From Tipula vernalis (lineage: Eukaryota; Arthropoda; Insecta; Diptera; Tipulidae), in the NCBI GenBank assembly GCA_958295665.1, contig OY282558.1:328077106-328141105 (forward strand): DNA of 64,000 nt, read 5' to 3'. This document shows, piece by piece, positions 10,870-23,131 of this stretch (the first letter of the stretch is position 1; each line of letters begins with the position of its first letter). The notes below the pieces were generated by a model, which made no database searches, was not told where the DNA came from, and saw only the letters and a list, made by a program, of their open reading frames with translations. Both the position numbers and the translations under genes were made by a program.

Positions 10870-13028
10870 TCTTTTAACAACCCCAATGTAGTTTTAAAGT
10901 CTATGTTAGTCGATAGGTCATTGTTAAATGTAGCTAGTTTCAATGTGCAAAGATTAGTCCCAAATATTGACGAGCCCAATTTAAAAATCACTTCTAGACT
11001 TAGAAAGTTTATTTAGTTATTTCTCTTGTAGATTCGATGAAATGGATGAAATGTATATATCAGGTGACTTTAATTTCGATATACTCCAAAATTCTGGCTT
11101 CCCTCGGGATTATTTGAATCTTTTAAATAGTCTTAATTTATCCGTACACAACATTGTGGCACCAACGTTTTCTTGTCCAACCGCTAGCGGGGCCTCATAT
11201 TCCCTTATTGATCATATCATATCTTTTACTAATAACTCTATTTGTTTTTTCAATCAGTTGTCTCTCGGTATGGGATCCCATCATGATCTTTTAGCTTTTT
11301 TTGTGAACTCTTACTCTCCACTTAAACGTAAGAGTTTTAGCTTTAGAGATTTTTCTAGTATTGACAATTCCCGCCTTTACTTAGTTTGTAACTCGGTTCC
11401 TTGGGAAGATATTTTTTGCCTTACTTCTGCAACTAGCCAAATAGAATTTTTCAACTCGTATATTAATTTGGTGTTTGATAGTTGCGTTCCGCTTAAAAAT
11501 GTTACTTGCAAAGCAAAATCTCCGCCTTGGTTGTCTCAGGAAATTTCGAATGCCATAAATATTAGAGTTAGTAAATATCGTTTATGGAAAAGGTGTCCTA
11601 ATAGTCAGTCTCATTTAGATTACAAGCAGGCTCGTAACAGAGTTGTAGGGTTAATTCGATTTGCTAAATGTAATTTTTTCAAGGACAAGTTAGACTCCTC
11701 TCTTCCTCCCAAGGTTTTTTGGCGTAATGTTCGTAATTTAGACCTACACAGATGCAAGATTAGTTCAAGTGGGGATTTCCAACCCAATGAAATTAATACT
11801 TATTTTTGCTCTAGTCTGAACTTGGGCAGTAGTACCGTCGATTTGTTCTCTAACGCGTCCTCTAATTCGTTTTCGTTTTCAAATTTTTCTCTTGAGGATT
11901 TACAATCTGCTATTTGGAAGGTTAAATCGGAATCTTCTGGTCTGGATAACGTCAATTTAAAATTCGTTAAGCGAGTTTTCTTTCGTCTCAAAATACTTGT
12001 TACATATCTTCAATTTTATTCTCACGTCCTCTTCCTATCCAGATCAGTGGAAGCTAAGTAAAATAATTTTCATCCCAAAGATCAGTAATCCTTTAGAGCT
12101 ATCCCATTTTCGGCCAATTAGCATTTTAAGTTCTCTCTCTAAGGCTTTCGAGATAGTTATTAAAAATCAAATTCAATGGCATTTACATAGCAATAGTTTA
12201 ATTAGTTTCTTCCAATCTGGGTTTAGAAAATTTCATAGCACTTCTACTGCGTTATTAAATACATATGTGATGATATTAGGCGTAATATTAATAATAGGGA
12301 ATTAACTTCTTTAACTTTGTTAGATTTTTCTAAGGCCTTTGATTCTATTAATCACGTAATTCTTTTTAATAAACTCTGATCTCTGTTTAGATTTTCGCTT
12401 TCTGCTGCCAAATTGATTTTTAGCTATCTTTCTAATCGTTCTCAGGCAGATTTGTTCGACAATTCCTTGTCTGATTTCCTTCCTGTAATTTCCGTTGTGC
12501 CTCAGGATTTAGTGCTGGGTCCTCTATTATTTTCTATGTACATAAATGACATAGAATCCTCCATTCAACATTGTTCATTTTACATTTTCGTCCAAATTTA
12601 TAGAAATAGTCGTTTAGATCAGGATTCTATTGTTAGGAATATTTCTCTGATAAATTAATAAAACTCTTACTTGGGGCGACCATTTAGTTACTATTAGTAA
12701 GAGGGTCTCTGGCATGCTTAGTTGTTTATATAAATTAGTTGGATTTTCTGATAGTCAGATAAGGAAAAAATTGTTTTTGTCTTATCATCTTCCTCATTTT
12801 ATTTACGGTGTCATAGTTTTATTCGGTATGCTTCAGGAAAATATGAATGTTCTCCAAAGATGTTTCAATGCTTGTACCAGGTTTATTTTTGGTATTAGGA
12901 AGTTCGATCATATTTCTGCCTACTCTAGCCTTGTTTTAGAATGTAGTTTATCTATTTTTTACGAATTTCGCGTTTGTCTTTTTATTTTTAAACTTCTCAA
13001 AGCTAAGGAGCCTTGTTTAGCCTTTTAG
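10870..13028 (+). pseudogene. Jockey-superfamily-like LINE (endonuclease and reverse transcriptase), degenerate
   Basis: A non-LTR retrotransposon pol lies on the plus strand. The start of an AP-like endonuclease (LNVASFNVQRL, near 10920) is followed after an internal deletion around 11010-11040 by its distal part (ISGDFNFDI, SLIDHII, MGSHHDLLAFF). A linker with SPPWLSQEISNAINIRVSKY leads to the reverse transcriptase: SGLDNVNLKFVK, IIFIPKISNPLELSHFRPIS, FFQSGFRKFHST, LLDFSKAFDSINH, VPQDLVLGPLLFSMYINDI. The catalytic YADD box is destroyed (FYIFVQIY near 12590), and there are at least four frame changes. The tail 12714-13028 matches the region after RT in this kind of element. No ORF1/gag and no poly(A) tail were identified. 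Clade is uncertain (I/Jockey-like). Confidence 0.85.
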
Positions 13029-13121
13029 GAAATTACTTTTTAGTAGGTTTCACTCCTCTAACTTCCGCCTAATTCTGTCTAAAAACTGTTGTAGGTTGCT
13101 AAACAAATTATAACGAAATTA

Positions 13122-14220
13122 TTGCGTTTAATACGTACATTATGCGAAGAAATGAATCGAACGATCAAATATTTTTCAAGATATAAATTAAGACTTATTG
13201 TTTCGGACAGAATCAGTGAAATGTCGTTTCAACAACTTGCCGACAAATACAAAATATCCAAATCTACAGCGAAAATTTTGTTCGATAAATTTACCGAGAC
13301 TGATTCTATCAAAATTCTCCCAGGATGTGGAAGGAAACGAAACACAACGGCACAAGAGAACATTTTACTTGTTCGTGACGTGACAAAAAAACTCTACTAA
13401 ATCAGCCAAAGAGCTTAAAGTGGAATTTAATTTGAATGTTTCCATAAGAACAATTCAAAAACGGCTCAGAGAAGGTGGTTTAATTAACTGCTACCAACAT
13501 CGGTAACCTTTAATCAACTCAGAAAATAAACAGAAAAGTTTAGACTTTGTAGAAGAACACGAAGATAAGGATGAGGTTTTATGGTCAGACGAATTCAAAA
13601 TTTGAGTTATACGTGTCAAAAAAAAAAAAAAGGGTATGGCGCAGGCGCGGTGAAGGATTGAAATACCGATATTTGAAAAAAACCGTGAAACACGGAGGTT
13701 GTTCAATAATGGTGTGGGGGTGTTTCGCGGCTAAAGACGCAGGTGAGCTCGTTCTTAAAGAAGAAATAATGAAAGGGCCTGATTATGTAATTCTACCAAT
13801 AAGTTACATTTGGGTAGTCGTTATGTGTTTCAACAGATTACTTCAAAAGTAGCAGAGAATTTTTTCAAAAAAACATAAAATAAAATAACTCAAATGGGCT
13901 CTTCAAAGCCCGGATTTGAATCCAATTGAAAATTTATGGTCACAGTTGGATTCAAAAATCCCAATAAGCTATAGAAGATTTTTTTAATGCTATTAACATT
14001 GCGTGGGATGAAATTGGCGTTGAATACACCTCAAAGGTCATGCAAAAAAAACTCGAAAACGAAAACGTAATCCACCTAATTGGAAAAGTTTCATTCGTAA
14101 AACAAAATGTCAGGCAGGTGATCAATATACGAGTATAAGCGTGAGAAAAAAATTTGTAGCTGCAAAACAAGTTACATGAAGAAAAGATTGTATGGCGCAG
14201 TATAAATATTTTTGTGCCCA
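13122..14220 (+). pseudogene. Second Tc1/mariner-like transposase, degenerate
   Basis: From about 13150 an N-terminal helix-turn-helix is clear (MSFQQLADKYKISKSTAKILF) and is followed by a hinge (GCGRKRNTTAQE). A frame break near 13398 leads to the second HTH part (SIRTIQKRLREGG), then DEVLWSDEF with the first catalytic Asp at about 13588. After an A-rich frame slip come KRVWRRRGEGLKYRYLKKTV and CSIMVWGCFAAKDAGELVLKE. The usual QDN..H motif with the second Asp is missing: the sequence at 13828-13880 keeps QQ and runs into an unrelated-looking tract, so that motif is deleted. The third block (ALQSPDLNPIENLWSQL, about 13898) carries the Glu. The protein differs clearly from the Tc1-like enzyme at 1663-9350, so it is another family. 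Terminal repeats were not found. Confidence 0.88.
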
Positions 14221-14611
14221 AAGGTTACCAACACAGAATAGCAAGACCAGTTTGAGGCATATTATAATTTAGATGTTCAACGGAAGCGCGATGTTATTTT
14301 AAACAGTACAACTCCTAGTCTTACAGTGCGAAAAACAACGCAGATTGATTAATCTCGCCGGATTGAGTCTCACTATTGCAGGGCTAGGACAATCGACAAT
14401 ATCTAGAACCCGACTTAAATATAAGCAAAATGTAAAACTTGTACAAAGAATTTACTATCGATTCGATGCAAGTAAAAGAAAGTTTGTATAATGCAACGTG
14501 GACTCTGCGACAAAAACGAAAGAAAATCTCATGATGGATGAAATGTTTTTGAAAAAAAAGAACATTGTAAATTGAAGAAGGAAATGAGAGAATAGAAAGC
14601 TTGTGATAAGA

Positions 14612-15230
14612 ATAGGGGGGCTCCAGTCTTAAGTTTTGACCTTTAAAACATTATCAATTGTCCGAGAGCCGAAATTGGTCCACTTTTTGATTTTGCAAAA
14701 TTGAATATAATTATATACAATTTAACAGCCTATTTAAGTAGCACCAAAAAAACGTATTGCGCGATATGGACGGAATGTACTTCAGGCAGAACAGATAACG
14801 ATTTGCCTTCAGCTGTCGTAAAATTTTGACCAGATTATTTGAGGACAACAGAGACATGTGCGACTTAATAACCTGGAGTGATTCGTGCGTGCCCCAAAAT
14901 AAAAATTCGCATAGGTCAACTGCTATTCTACACGTCATGATAAACAATCTGCAGATCAACTCAATTTGTATGAGATATTCAGTGTATGACAATGGAATAA
15001 TTCAAGAAGTGGATAAAATTCATAGCAGCATTGAAAAAGTTTTGGCGGTAAACGAATACTTATCTACAAAGAATCGCAAAAATCCGTTGATCATTATGAA
15101 AATTGAACCCAATGATTTTATGGACTTTGGGAGCTACGGCAAAAGTTCATTCGATTTTTCTAATATTCCGTATACAAAGCTTAAAATGCAGAAATATACT
15201 CAAAACCATTACAAGGTCAATTCTGTTTAG
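14612..15230 (+). pseudogene. TE-associated protein fossil with a DxC..QN..H-type core, superfamily unassigned
   Basis: A frame beginning around 14616 reads FDLQNIINCPRAEIGPLF, IYNLTAYLSS, IWTECTSGR, and after a one-base slip at about 14822 continues to 15230 with DLITWSDSCVPQNKNSH, MRYSVYDNGIIQEVDKIHSSIE and NRKNPLIIMK. This order (WSDSC.QN followed by EVD.IHS.IE) recurs in many TE-encoded uncharacterised proteins of insects and cnidarians and looks like an RNase H-fold transposase core, with the Asp residues of WSD and EVD as candidate catalytic residues; that reading is inference. Lengths and upstream region (14260-14600, A-rich with several stops) indicate a 5'-damaged copy. Confidence 0.6.
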
Positions 15231-15403
15231 TTTACGACAATGAACTACAAATTCCACTAGCTAAACTTGTTATAGTTCAGCAACAAAGTTAGATCTACTT
15301 TTTGATAGATAATTATTTTAATACGAAACTAAATTAGTAATAGGTCGCTACAATTTCATTGAAATATTCCATTAATGAAAAAAGTTATAGAACTTCAAAT
15401 TTT

Positions 15404-15467
15404 CAATATGATCAACACAGTGTTATTACACACAACAATACTACAATATGATCAACACAGTGTTATT
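15404..15467. repeat. Short tandem duplication
   Basis: A 24 bp unit beginning caatatgatcaacacagtg occurs at 15404-15427 and again exactly at 15444-15467. Confidence 0.9.
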
Positions 15468-17078
15468 CTAAGGTCGCGAGATTAGACTATATTATCTCAC
15501 TTTGCTCACTAATTGGTTACATACTATAAGTAACTTTTATTAAACTTCTTACGCTGTACTGAATTGATCACTGCAGTAAATATGAATAGTAGATAACATT
15601 TAGATATGAATTAAAATTCGTATATCTATGAGAAATTTGTATAACGACAATAGAGCATTCCCGCGTATCTATGTAGTATATATGTATGTATTTACTCATT
15701 GTTAGATAACATAAAAGCCGTTCAGTCGCCAAATCGATTAATTAACCCACCAAAACAAAAAATTATACAGAGTTTTCTAAAAAAAAATATCAAAATTTAA
15801 ATAAAGGTAAAATTTCCAAAAAGTTTTTGTCAGTTAGCGGTGTTGAACCATATTGTTAAATAAATTTACGTAGAATATAAAAAGTCAAAAGACAATTAAG
15901 TGATTTGTCACATTGGAATTAATCGATTTGGTTTGTGAACAGCTCATATGTACAAAATTTGTATTAAATATTAATTATTTTATAGCTTTACAACTGGCAT
16001 TTAGCAGTATAATTCGTAGCAGTATAGTCACATACATGAGTCATAACAATATTTGATTAATATGTATTTACATACCCACATATATAAAATGTTGTCAAAA
16101 TATTCTGTGTACTAAAAATATTAAATTGAAAAATAATTTTTTACAAACATACATTTTTTTTATCAGTGACAAGGGGTATTAATGTTTTACCATTACTAAA
16201 TAAAACTAAAAAACATATGTACTAGAAACTGTTTAACATTTATATGTACAATCAAACTCAGGGGTGTTGTTAAATCATGCTGGGCTTGATTTTATTTTAA
16301 TTAAATTGAATTGAAACATTTATGGACGTGTTAAGCAACATTCTAAGTTATAAATATACATGATAAGGAATAACAAAAATCAAGATTCAAAATACGCAAT
16401 ATAATTGTGTTATCTTTAAGTAGATCTTAAGAGTATCATAATTATATATTCAGCGATGAAGATAACACAAATTAAATGGATTCATTGTTTCCGATAAGCA
16501 AATACGGTAATTCTTTTTTTTGCACGTGATTAATGATAAAAATTAGAATTTCATTGCAGGTTCTTACAACTGTGTATGAGCATAGAGATTTATTGGTTTT
16601 AATGCAATTACCAAATATCAAGTTTTTTTGTTTTGCTTTAAAAAGAAAAAAACATGAACTTCATTTTAAGTAAGTATGTATATTATACAGGCGAAGGCTT
16701 TAGATTAAGCCGATCCGTGACTTATTTATTTACCAATAAAACAAAAGCAGTGGGTTGTTATTTTTATTTACAGGTTGCCTCCAACAATTAATGATCAAAA
16801 GATAATATAATATCAATAAAAAGAAGAAAATAACTTTAAAAGTTTTCATTAAACTGCTGATCGATCAAAAATAATTTCAATTTTTCGAAATTGCACTGAA
16901 ACCGTCTAATGCACACAAAAAAAAAATATTTAAAATAAAGATTAAAACAAATATTATTCAGAAACGGTTTTGAATTATTACTTTTCCCACTTTACGATGT
17001 TATATTAGGTAAGTATTGTACATAATTGCAATTTTTTTTTCCAGATGTTCATATTTCTCGACTAATTAGGTTATACCA
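15468..17078. other. No recognisable gene
   Basis: AT-rich noncoding sequence. A tract around 15590-15790 (tagataaca repeats, cataaaagccgttcagtc) faintly resembles an LTR promoter but has no partner copy, so I do not call it. Confidence 0.45.
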
Positions 17079-17528
17079 GTGGCCCTATTCTGGCTATTCC
17101 CTGGGAATTGGGAAAAATATTGCTATATTTCCAAACTTCAATAATTCCCAATTTTTTATTCCCCAATTCTCAAAAGTGTATTCTGGCGTAATTGGGAATC
17201 ATCCAATGGGAATAAACACTATTTCAAATTTTCCAGCTGCCATTATTTAAAAATTTTATTTTATACATATAAAATAAAAGCTTCACCGGTATTACGTTGT
17301 AAATAAAATAATGAAAATACACAAAACAACCAGTCTCTTCTAATTCCCCAAAAAAAAGATTTGGGAAAAATTAACGTCAAAACTTATATAAAATGGAATT
17401 ATTTTTTCCCTACATTAACAATTTCCAATCGCCAGAATACACTTTTGGAAAAAATAATTCCAAACTGCTAGAATACTATCAAAATACTTCAATTCCCAAG
17501 TCCCAGGGAATAGCCAGAATAGGGCCAC
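17079..17528. mobile_element. Foldback MITE of 450 bp
   Basis: The ends are inverted repeats: gtggccctattctggctatt at 17079 and its complement ending at 17528, continuing with ccctggga and few mismatches. A second inverted pair lies inside (caaaagtgtattctggcg near 17171 against cgccagaatacacttttgg near 17431). No transposase; the small ORFs within it are by-products. A clear target duplication is not visible, so the superfamily is open. Confidence 0.85.
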
Positions 17529-19250
17529 AGGACTCCAGTCCTTCCGTCCTTCTAGTCATACATTTTTATTATTTTTGTTTTGCCTGTCATTCTCTCAAAT
17601 ATTCATAGGTTTAGTTTTAATTTGGTTCAAAAATTGATTTTAGAGTAATAAGCAGTTAACTTTGAAGTCCATGCGAGCGGGTTGCAGTGGAAGAGAAAAT
17701 TGCCAAACGGATTTTCTCGAGAATAGGACCGACGATTTCTTTTTAATGTTGATGATAAATATGATAATCCATAATCTACCTGTTCACAAAATTTGAAATT
17801 TATTGGTTACTCGGTATAAGAAAAAATCGTACAACATTACATTAACATTGAGGTAGTTTAAAGGTAGTAAAGGGTTGGTAGTTAAAAAACCTAGGTTTTA
17901 ATAAAATGTTAAACTTAAGTACCGTAAGCGGTTGTGTAACGGCTGTATATGTATTGCTAGAATTGACGAGTACATTCTTCAGAGCAATCCTTTCAATATT
18001 AACGTATGAGGGGGTATACGTCTATAACTTCCAAAACATTTTTGTGTTGTTATTGTTATGGTACTGCAGAATTATTTAGTCCAAATAAAGTTAAGTTTTG
18101 TTGTTTGTTTTCACAATTTTATTTTTTTTATGACTTATGTAAATTTATTTTCCCCATTTCTATTTGCATTAAATGTATATAATAGCTATTACATAAGTAA
18201 GTAGAAAATAAAATAAAATTGTAGAGCTAATTGTTTAAGGGAGGCCACCGCGTTCAGTTCATTTAAATAATAGCCAACCCGCTATATTTCAATATTAAAA
18301 ATATATATATGGTGCAAAATACGTCAAATCACAAATTTTTGGAAGTCAAGTTTTAATTTTGTGATTTTTATGTTTTGAATGTGTAGTACTGGGTAAAAAA
18401 AATTATTGTAGAACTCGATTTTTTTTGTTGTTGTTGCATAAGATACAGGTGGTCAAAAATTTGTAAATTTGGTGAAAATGGTGGTGCATTTATACAAATA
18501 TAAAAAAAAGTATTTATTCGAAAAATATAAAATAGGGCTCATTTTAAAGGTAAAAGAATAAGGAATAAGAAATTATTACAAAAATAGTACCATATTTAAG
18601 TTTTTCATTTTCAAAATGGCCACCAAACTGGTTTTTCTCAATTTTCTGGACAAAAAAATTTTTTTTTTGTTTGCCATTTAATTCTATAAAACATAAAAAA
18701 AAACAAACATGTATTTTTTTTCGTTTTCTTGCAAAACACGTTTTAATATCATCACCTACTCTGGTGTCACTCTGTCCCTCCCTCCCACCACTATATTTAC
18801 TACACAAAATGTTTTGGTCCTTCTTTTAAAAATTTTTACCTAACCTAACAAATTATTCTTATATTATCTATTGAAAATAAGGATTCATCCCACCAATTTA
18901 ATAATAAATGATTCATGTCAAAACAATATTTTTCAGGTATACGTTTCTAGTTTTAAATTTTTGGTATAAATCAAGGGTCAAAATCAATATTCAGGTAGTT
19001 CAAATTTTAAATTGTAAAAATAAGTAACATTGTCTTAAACAAAATTCAAATTATAGTTTATCATATAGTGAATTTGTATTACTTAAATTACTTAATGAAT
19101 GAATATAGAAAGTATTGTAAGCCGTTTGTTGGCTCGAAGTGTTATAAAAATGTACGAAAAGTGCATCATCGTCTTATTGATTTTCTGCCGCCTTCGATTG
19201 AAAGAAATTAAAATTTATTCATTTGTTCAAGTTGTTATATCAAGATTTAT
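17529..19250. other. No recognisable gene
   Basis: AT-rich sequence with long A and T runs (for example 18655-18720). No coding region on either strand is supported. Confidence 0.45.
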
Positions 19251-19251
19251 G

Positions 19252-20296
19252 GTAAACGTCAAAAAATTGAAACAGAGACATCACCAATCTCTTTACCATT
19301 ACGTTCCGCCGTTACGCCGAAATCATCAACAACTGATGTAGATTCTAAAATAAGTTCCATTAGGAGTGATAGTGAAGAACGCCAAATACAAAATGCGAGC
19401 GTCCTCCAAAAAATCAATGAGATATTACCAGATATTAGAATGTCGCCCATATATGCTAGTAAACTAGGAGCTAGGCAATAACACCACCAACAAAAATTAA
19501 TCAATTTAGCTGCAATAGTACCATCAACATCATCATTATTGATTCCTGGAATCGAGCCCCTTGTGAATCAATCAATGGACAACGCAATGAAGGCTAATTT
19601 ATATGACGAATTCATGGGGCAACTGAAAAACAAATTCAAACAATTGGGGAAAAATGTGATAAGATACAGCTGCTGACTACACTGCCGAAGTGACTAACCA
19701 TACAACAAATTCAACAGGAGTTCAGCACAACATACTTAGTGCGTAAAGCTAAATATATTCAGGAAACGAACGGCCCATTTGGTATTCCTGTACCTCAAGC
19801 TGGGAAACGAATCAGCGATGAACTAAAGCAATCAGTGATAGATTATTATAACGATGATGAAGTCAGTCGGATAATGCCTGGAAAAAACGATTGCTTAACT
19901 ATTGAAAAAGTTAAAGTTCAGAAACGTCTAATGCTGAGTACATTAAAAGAATGCTACGAGGGCTACAAGATTCTCCATCAGGACGATGAGTCAAAAAAAA
20001 AAAATCAGATTTTCCAAATTTTGCTTGCTTCGTCCTAAAAACTGTGTGCAACCAGGAAGCAGTGGAACGCATACAGTGTGTGTTTGTACAGTACATCAAA
20101 ATGTGAAATTGATTATTTATGGAACCAAAATAGGAGCTATTACAAATGGAGAGATATCAACATACCAAGATTATATTTCATCTATATTATGTCCAGAGCC
20201 TAATTGTCCAGGATTAAATTTATTTCGAGAATATGAGAAGTTCAAGGAAGATAAGTTCATTCTCAGTCATCCAACAACACGTAAAGTGTTCAGTTA
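19252..20296 (+). pseudogene. TE-associated uncharacterised protein fossil (DEVSR.MPGK / SGTHTVCVC family)
   Basis: A broken plus-strand reading runs from a low-complexity Ser/Glu region (19252-19480, stop at about 19480) through QLKNKFKQLGKNV, to VRKAKYIQETNGPFGIP, VIDYYNDDEVSRIMPGKND and QKRLMLSTLKECYEGYK (19739-19980). An A-run frame slip at about 19995 leads to RFSKFCLLRPKNCVQPGSS, GTHTVCVCTVHQNVKL and a Cys cluster (CPEPNCPGLN) ending near 20296, where homology stops abruptly next to a Helitron fragment. Proteins with this order of motifs are common in arthropod and cnidarian genomes and are generally TE-linked; their biochemical role is not known to me. Three or more lesions and a lost C-terminus. 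Confidence 0.6.
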
Positions 20297-20309
20297 TTAT
20301 TATTTTTAT

Positions 20310-20540
20310 TCATACCGTAACAATAGGTGGTATTGGAATTGGGTCTAAAACAACCTTTCCTTTTTGACAACAATGAGTAAAAAGTTTGTCTTGCGGTAGT
20401 TCACGTGGAAAGTGTTTCGCGTTGCATGAACCACAACATACATTCATTTCCCCACATTTAAATTCTATAACGGTTGATTCATCTAATCCATCCGTCGGCT
20501 CGAGTATCCCAAGTATTTTTACTTTCGAATTTTTCGTCAT
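20310..20540 (-). pseudogene. Helitron N-terminal fragment (Cys-rich region)
   Basis: About 76 codons from an ATG at 20540 read minus-strand with a zinc-binding pattern CGEMNVCCGSCNAKHFP and FTHCCQKGKVVL. This Cys-rich block sits at the start of Helitron Rep/helicase proteins. The rest is absent: the fragment stops where the unrelated fossil 19252-20296 begins. Confidence 0.75.
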
Positions 20541-21290
20541 TTATTAGACATTAGTTCGAAACTAAGATTCGAATTTCTCTAAGTTTTAGTTTCGAGTTAT
20601 TCTAAGAATTCGTATGCAAGTTGACGCGAAAATTCGAAACTGGACGAAGCTCAATATTACAAATTTTAAGCTTGTGTGTGTGTATAAAATTCAAAAATAA
20701 AATTGGCGGAAACAATATGGTGCATGTGTGTGTATAAATGTCAATATGGAAATTGGGCGGGAAATTTAAATATTTAATGAAACAAAATTTTAATTTCGGT
20801 TTAAAAATATGTAATTATAATAAATTACTAAAAGACTTTGTACATTTCTTACATTTTAATTTCACGGTAAAATTTAAATATACATACATATATCGATATG
20901 TATTCAGGGGACCCCAAAACATGTATTTCCATCAAAATCTCGCAACCGAAATTTTTCATGATTCCTATACTTCCTTTATACTATGTATAAGAAAGTAAAA
21001 AGGCGCAAAAAATAACTAGAAATTCATAAATTTCAAAAATACTTAATTCATTAATTGTTTAAAAAAATATTAATCTAAATTAACTTAAAATAATTCATTG
21101 TTTTCGAAAATTCTAAGTATGCCCTACAGATTCCGAAGTTTTTTTTTTGTATTTCACAAATTTATCTTTTAAATAGTAAAAGTAATTTGTTGAAATTAGG
21201 TTGAATTGTGTTTGGGCCGTGTTTGGGAACTTTTCCAGAGTACAATCTAAAATTTAGAACCATTAATCAAACTACATTTTATTAATTTTG
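20541..21290. other. No recognisable gene
   Basis: AT-rich sequence with two imperfect tgtgtgtgtataaa-containing repeats (about 20674 and 20725). It may include the outer boundary of the transposon whose genes lie at 21295-27508, but no terminal repeat pair could be found by eye. Confidence 0.4.
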
Positions 21291-21294
21291 TTAT

Positions 21295-22734
21295 TCAAAA
21301 ATATTTACCTTTTAAAATTTTTGTGATATTGAATTTTTTTGCAGCCAAATTCCCTTGCCTTCCATTAAAAGAAAACTTCCTTGACAATTCCTCAGTGAAA
21401 ATATTTTTGTAGTTCGTTCTAATGAATTTTTTCAATTCTTGGCCTTGTTCTTTCATGAAGATGGATTTCTGAAAAACAAAAAAAAAGGTTAGCTATAAAT
21501 GGATAAATATATAATAAATTTAATTTGATTTTATTACCAATTGTTTTTTAGATTCATGGTCTTCAATTAAATTAGAATCAAAATTAATAAACCTGTCTAA
21601 ATCATTAAAAGGCAAAGTAAATTTGGCATTTTTACAATCGACGAGATACTTGATATTTAAGCGATTATCTCGTAAATTGATCAGCTCTCTCATGATATTT
21701 TGCTGTCCTTTTTGTAATTGTTCAATGGATGCTACGAGAAATTGGAACTGTTTTTTTTTCTATCTGGATATATTTATTGTAATTGTCATCGGTCTGCACG
21801 GCAACTGAACATGTTGATTGTGTTTGTTCTATCTGTTGATCTAAGACTGAAATGTAAAAAGTTATTTAAATTTTGTATGGCGAAATTAATTCATTTTCAA
21901 TATGAGTTAAACTCGCGACATCAAATTTTTAAAAACTGAATTTTATCTCGTGCTGAATTAGATTTCGCGTCTTTTATTCAGGGGCAGAATCATGAAATTC
22001 GGACGGTAAATTTTACAGTAGTAAACAATCCTATGAAAAATTCAGAATATATTCAAAAATTCATCAAAGTTACCCAAGTTATTTTGTATCAAATCGTATT
22101 TAAATAAAGATTTAACGGCAAATTTCTGATCGATAACGAAATATTTGACGCACAAAAATTGGTCGATAAACTTATATAAAATAACTTGGGTAACCTTGAC
22201 CATTTTTCGAATTTATTCGTATTTCATGATTCCGATTTCCGCCCCAAAACATTCAAAATGATTATGATTTCAAACAAAAAATTGCACGCCTATGGAAACA
22301 AAGTCTAAGGAAAAAATTTTGGGACGAACTAAGGAACCTATGTATTTTTTCTGCGCGTGAACTGTCAGAATTCCAGCGAGATTTGAATTCTACTTTACCT
22401 TCAATATCAGTGTAATTTTCACTTTCGGTGTCGCTGGTAGGATGCATATTATGCCTGCGTTGTCCCATGTTTTGTATCGAAGTTATTGGGACACGATCTC
22501 CTAAAGAGGAAATTAAAATTAATGTATCAATGTTTAACAGCACTATCTTATATTACCGAATTGAAGTTCACAGAAGTCGGCATATTTAAATTGTGAATCA
22601 AATTGTGCTGAAAATATAAAAGTAATGTTTGTGGATTGTTATTATTTGTGTAAAAACTATACGAACATAATAGAACTATACTATTAATAATACTTACTTT
22701 CAATAAATTGTTGTGAATTTACCGTAGTGTCCAT
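21295..22734 (-). CDS. DUF4806-like gene, five exons
   Basis: A spliced minus-strand gene with consistent phases: exon 1 22734-22698 (ATG, MDTTVNSQQFIE), exon 2 22607-22557, exon 3 22500-22399, exon 4 21846-21538, exon 5 from 21468. Each junction has AG/GT (for example donor GTAAGTA after exon 1). Exon 4 contains a predicted coiled region (LVASIEQLQKGQQNIMRELI) and the start of a DUF4806-type domain (FNDLDRFINFDSNLI); exon 5 continues with KFIRTNYKNIFTEELSRKFSF, NGRQGNLAAKKFN and TKILK. The frame either stops at 21295-21297 or splices at a donor at 21308. A run of nine A residues in exon 4 (about 21750) shifts the frame by one base, the only lesion. Such proteins are common beside insect transposons; function unknown. 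The ATG lies about 58 bp behind the stop of the upstream transposase-like gene on the same strand. Confidence 0.62.
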
Positions 22735-22942
22735 CTTGCTTTTATTATTTAATTTATTTATATTATTGTAATTTTCGTTCAATAATAATTAATTATGGTT
22801 GAATATTAAAATTAACCCTATAATGCATGATTTTTTCTTTCTCAACGAAAAAATTCTGTCAAATAGATATAATTTCGCTAGTTTACAATCTGAAAATAAA
22901 ATTTTCTTATTTCCAATGGTTCTGGTGAAAAACCAATTTTCA

Positions 22943-22978
22943 TGGTTGTATCATATATGATACATTATGCATTTATGA
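22943..22978. repeat. piggyBac subterminal palindromic repeat, left
   Basis: The segment atggttgtatcatatatgat continues to gcatttatg and contains the palindrome GTATCATATATGATAC. A near-identical block (with cacatatg) forms the right terminus at 25581-25618, so this is a second inverted copy of the end sequence about 130 bp inside the left end. Confidence 0.8.
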
Positions 22979-23131
22979 GTAAAAAATCATTACCGAAAAA
23001 ATAAAATATATTTCATAGATTTATAGTTACAACTTATAATTTACATTATAATTAAATAAAAAAGATACATAGTTTTTATTCACAGCCTAATAAAAATAAT
23101 AATAAAATTGAATATTTAATAAAAAATATAA

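Noticed and set aside
15590..15800. Solo LTR
   Set aside because: Only a vague promoter-like string; no paired ends, duplication or primer-binding site.
18544..18807. Minus-strand frame of 87 codons
   Set aside because: Low-complexity A/T runs; no recognisable domain or conserved pattern.
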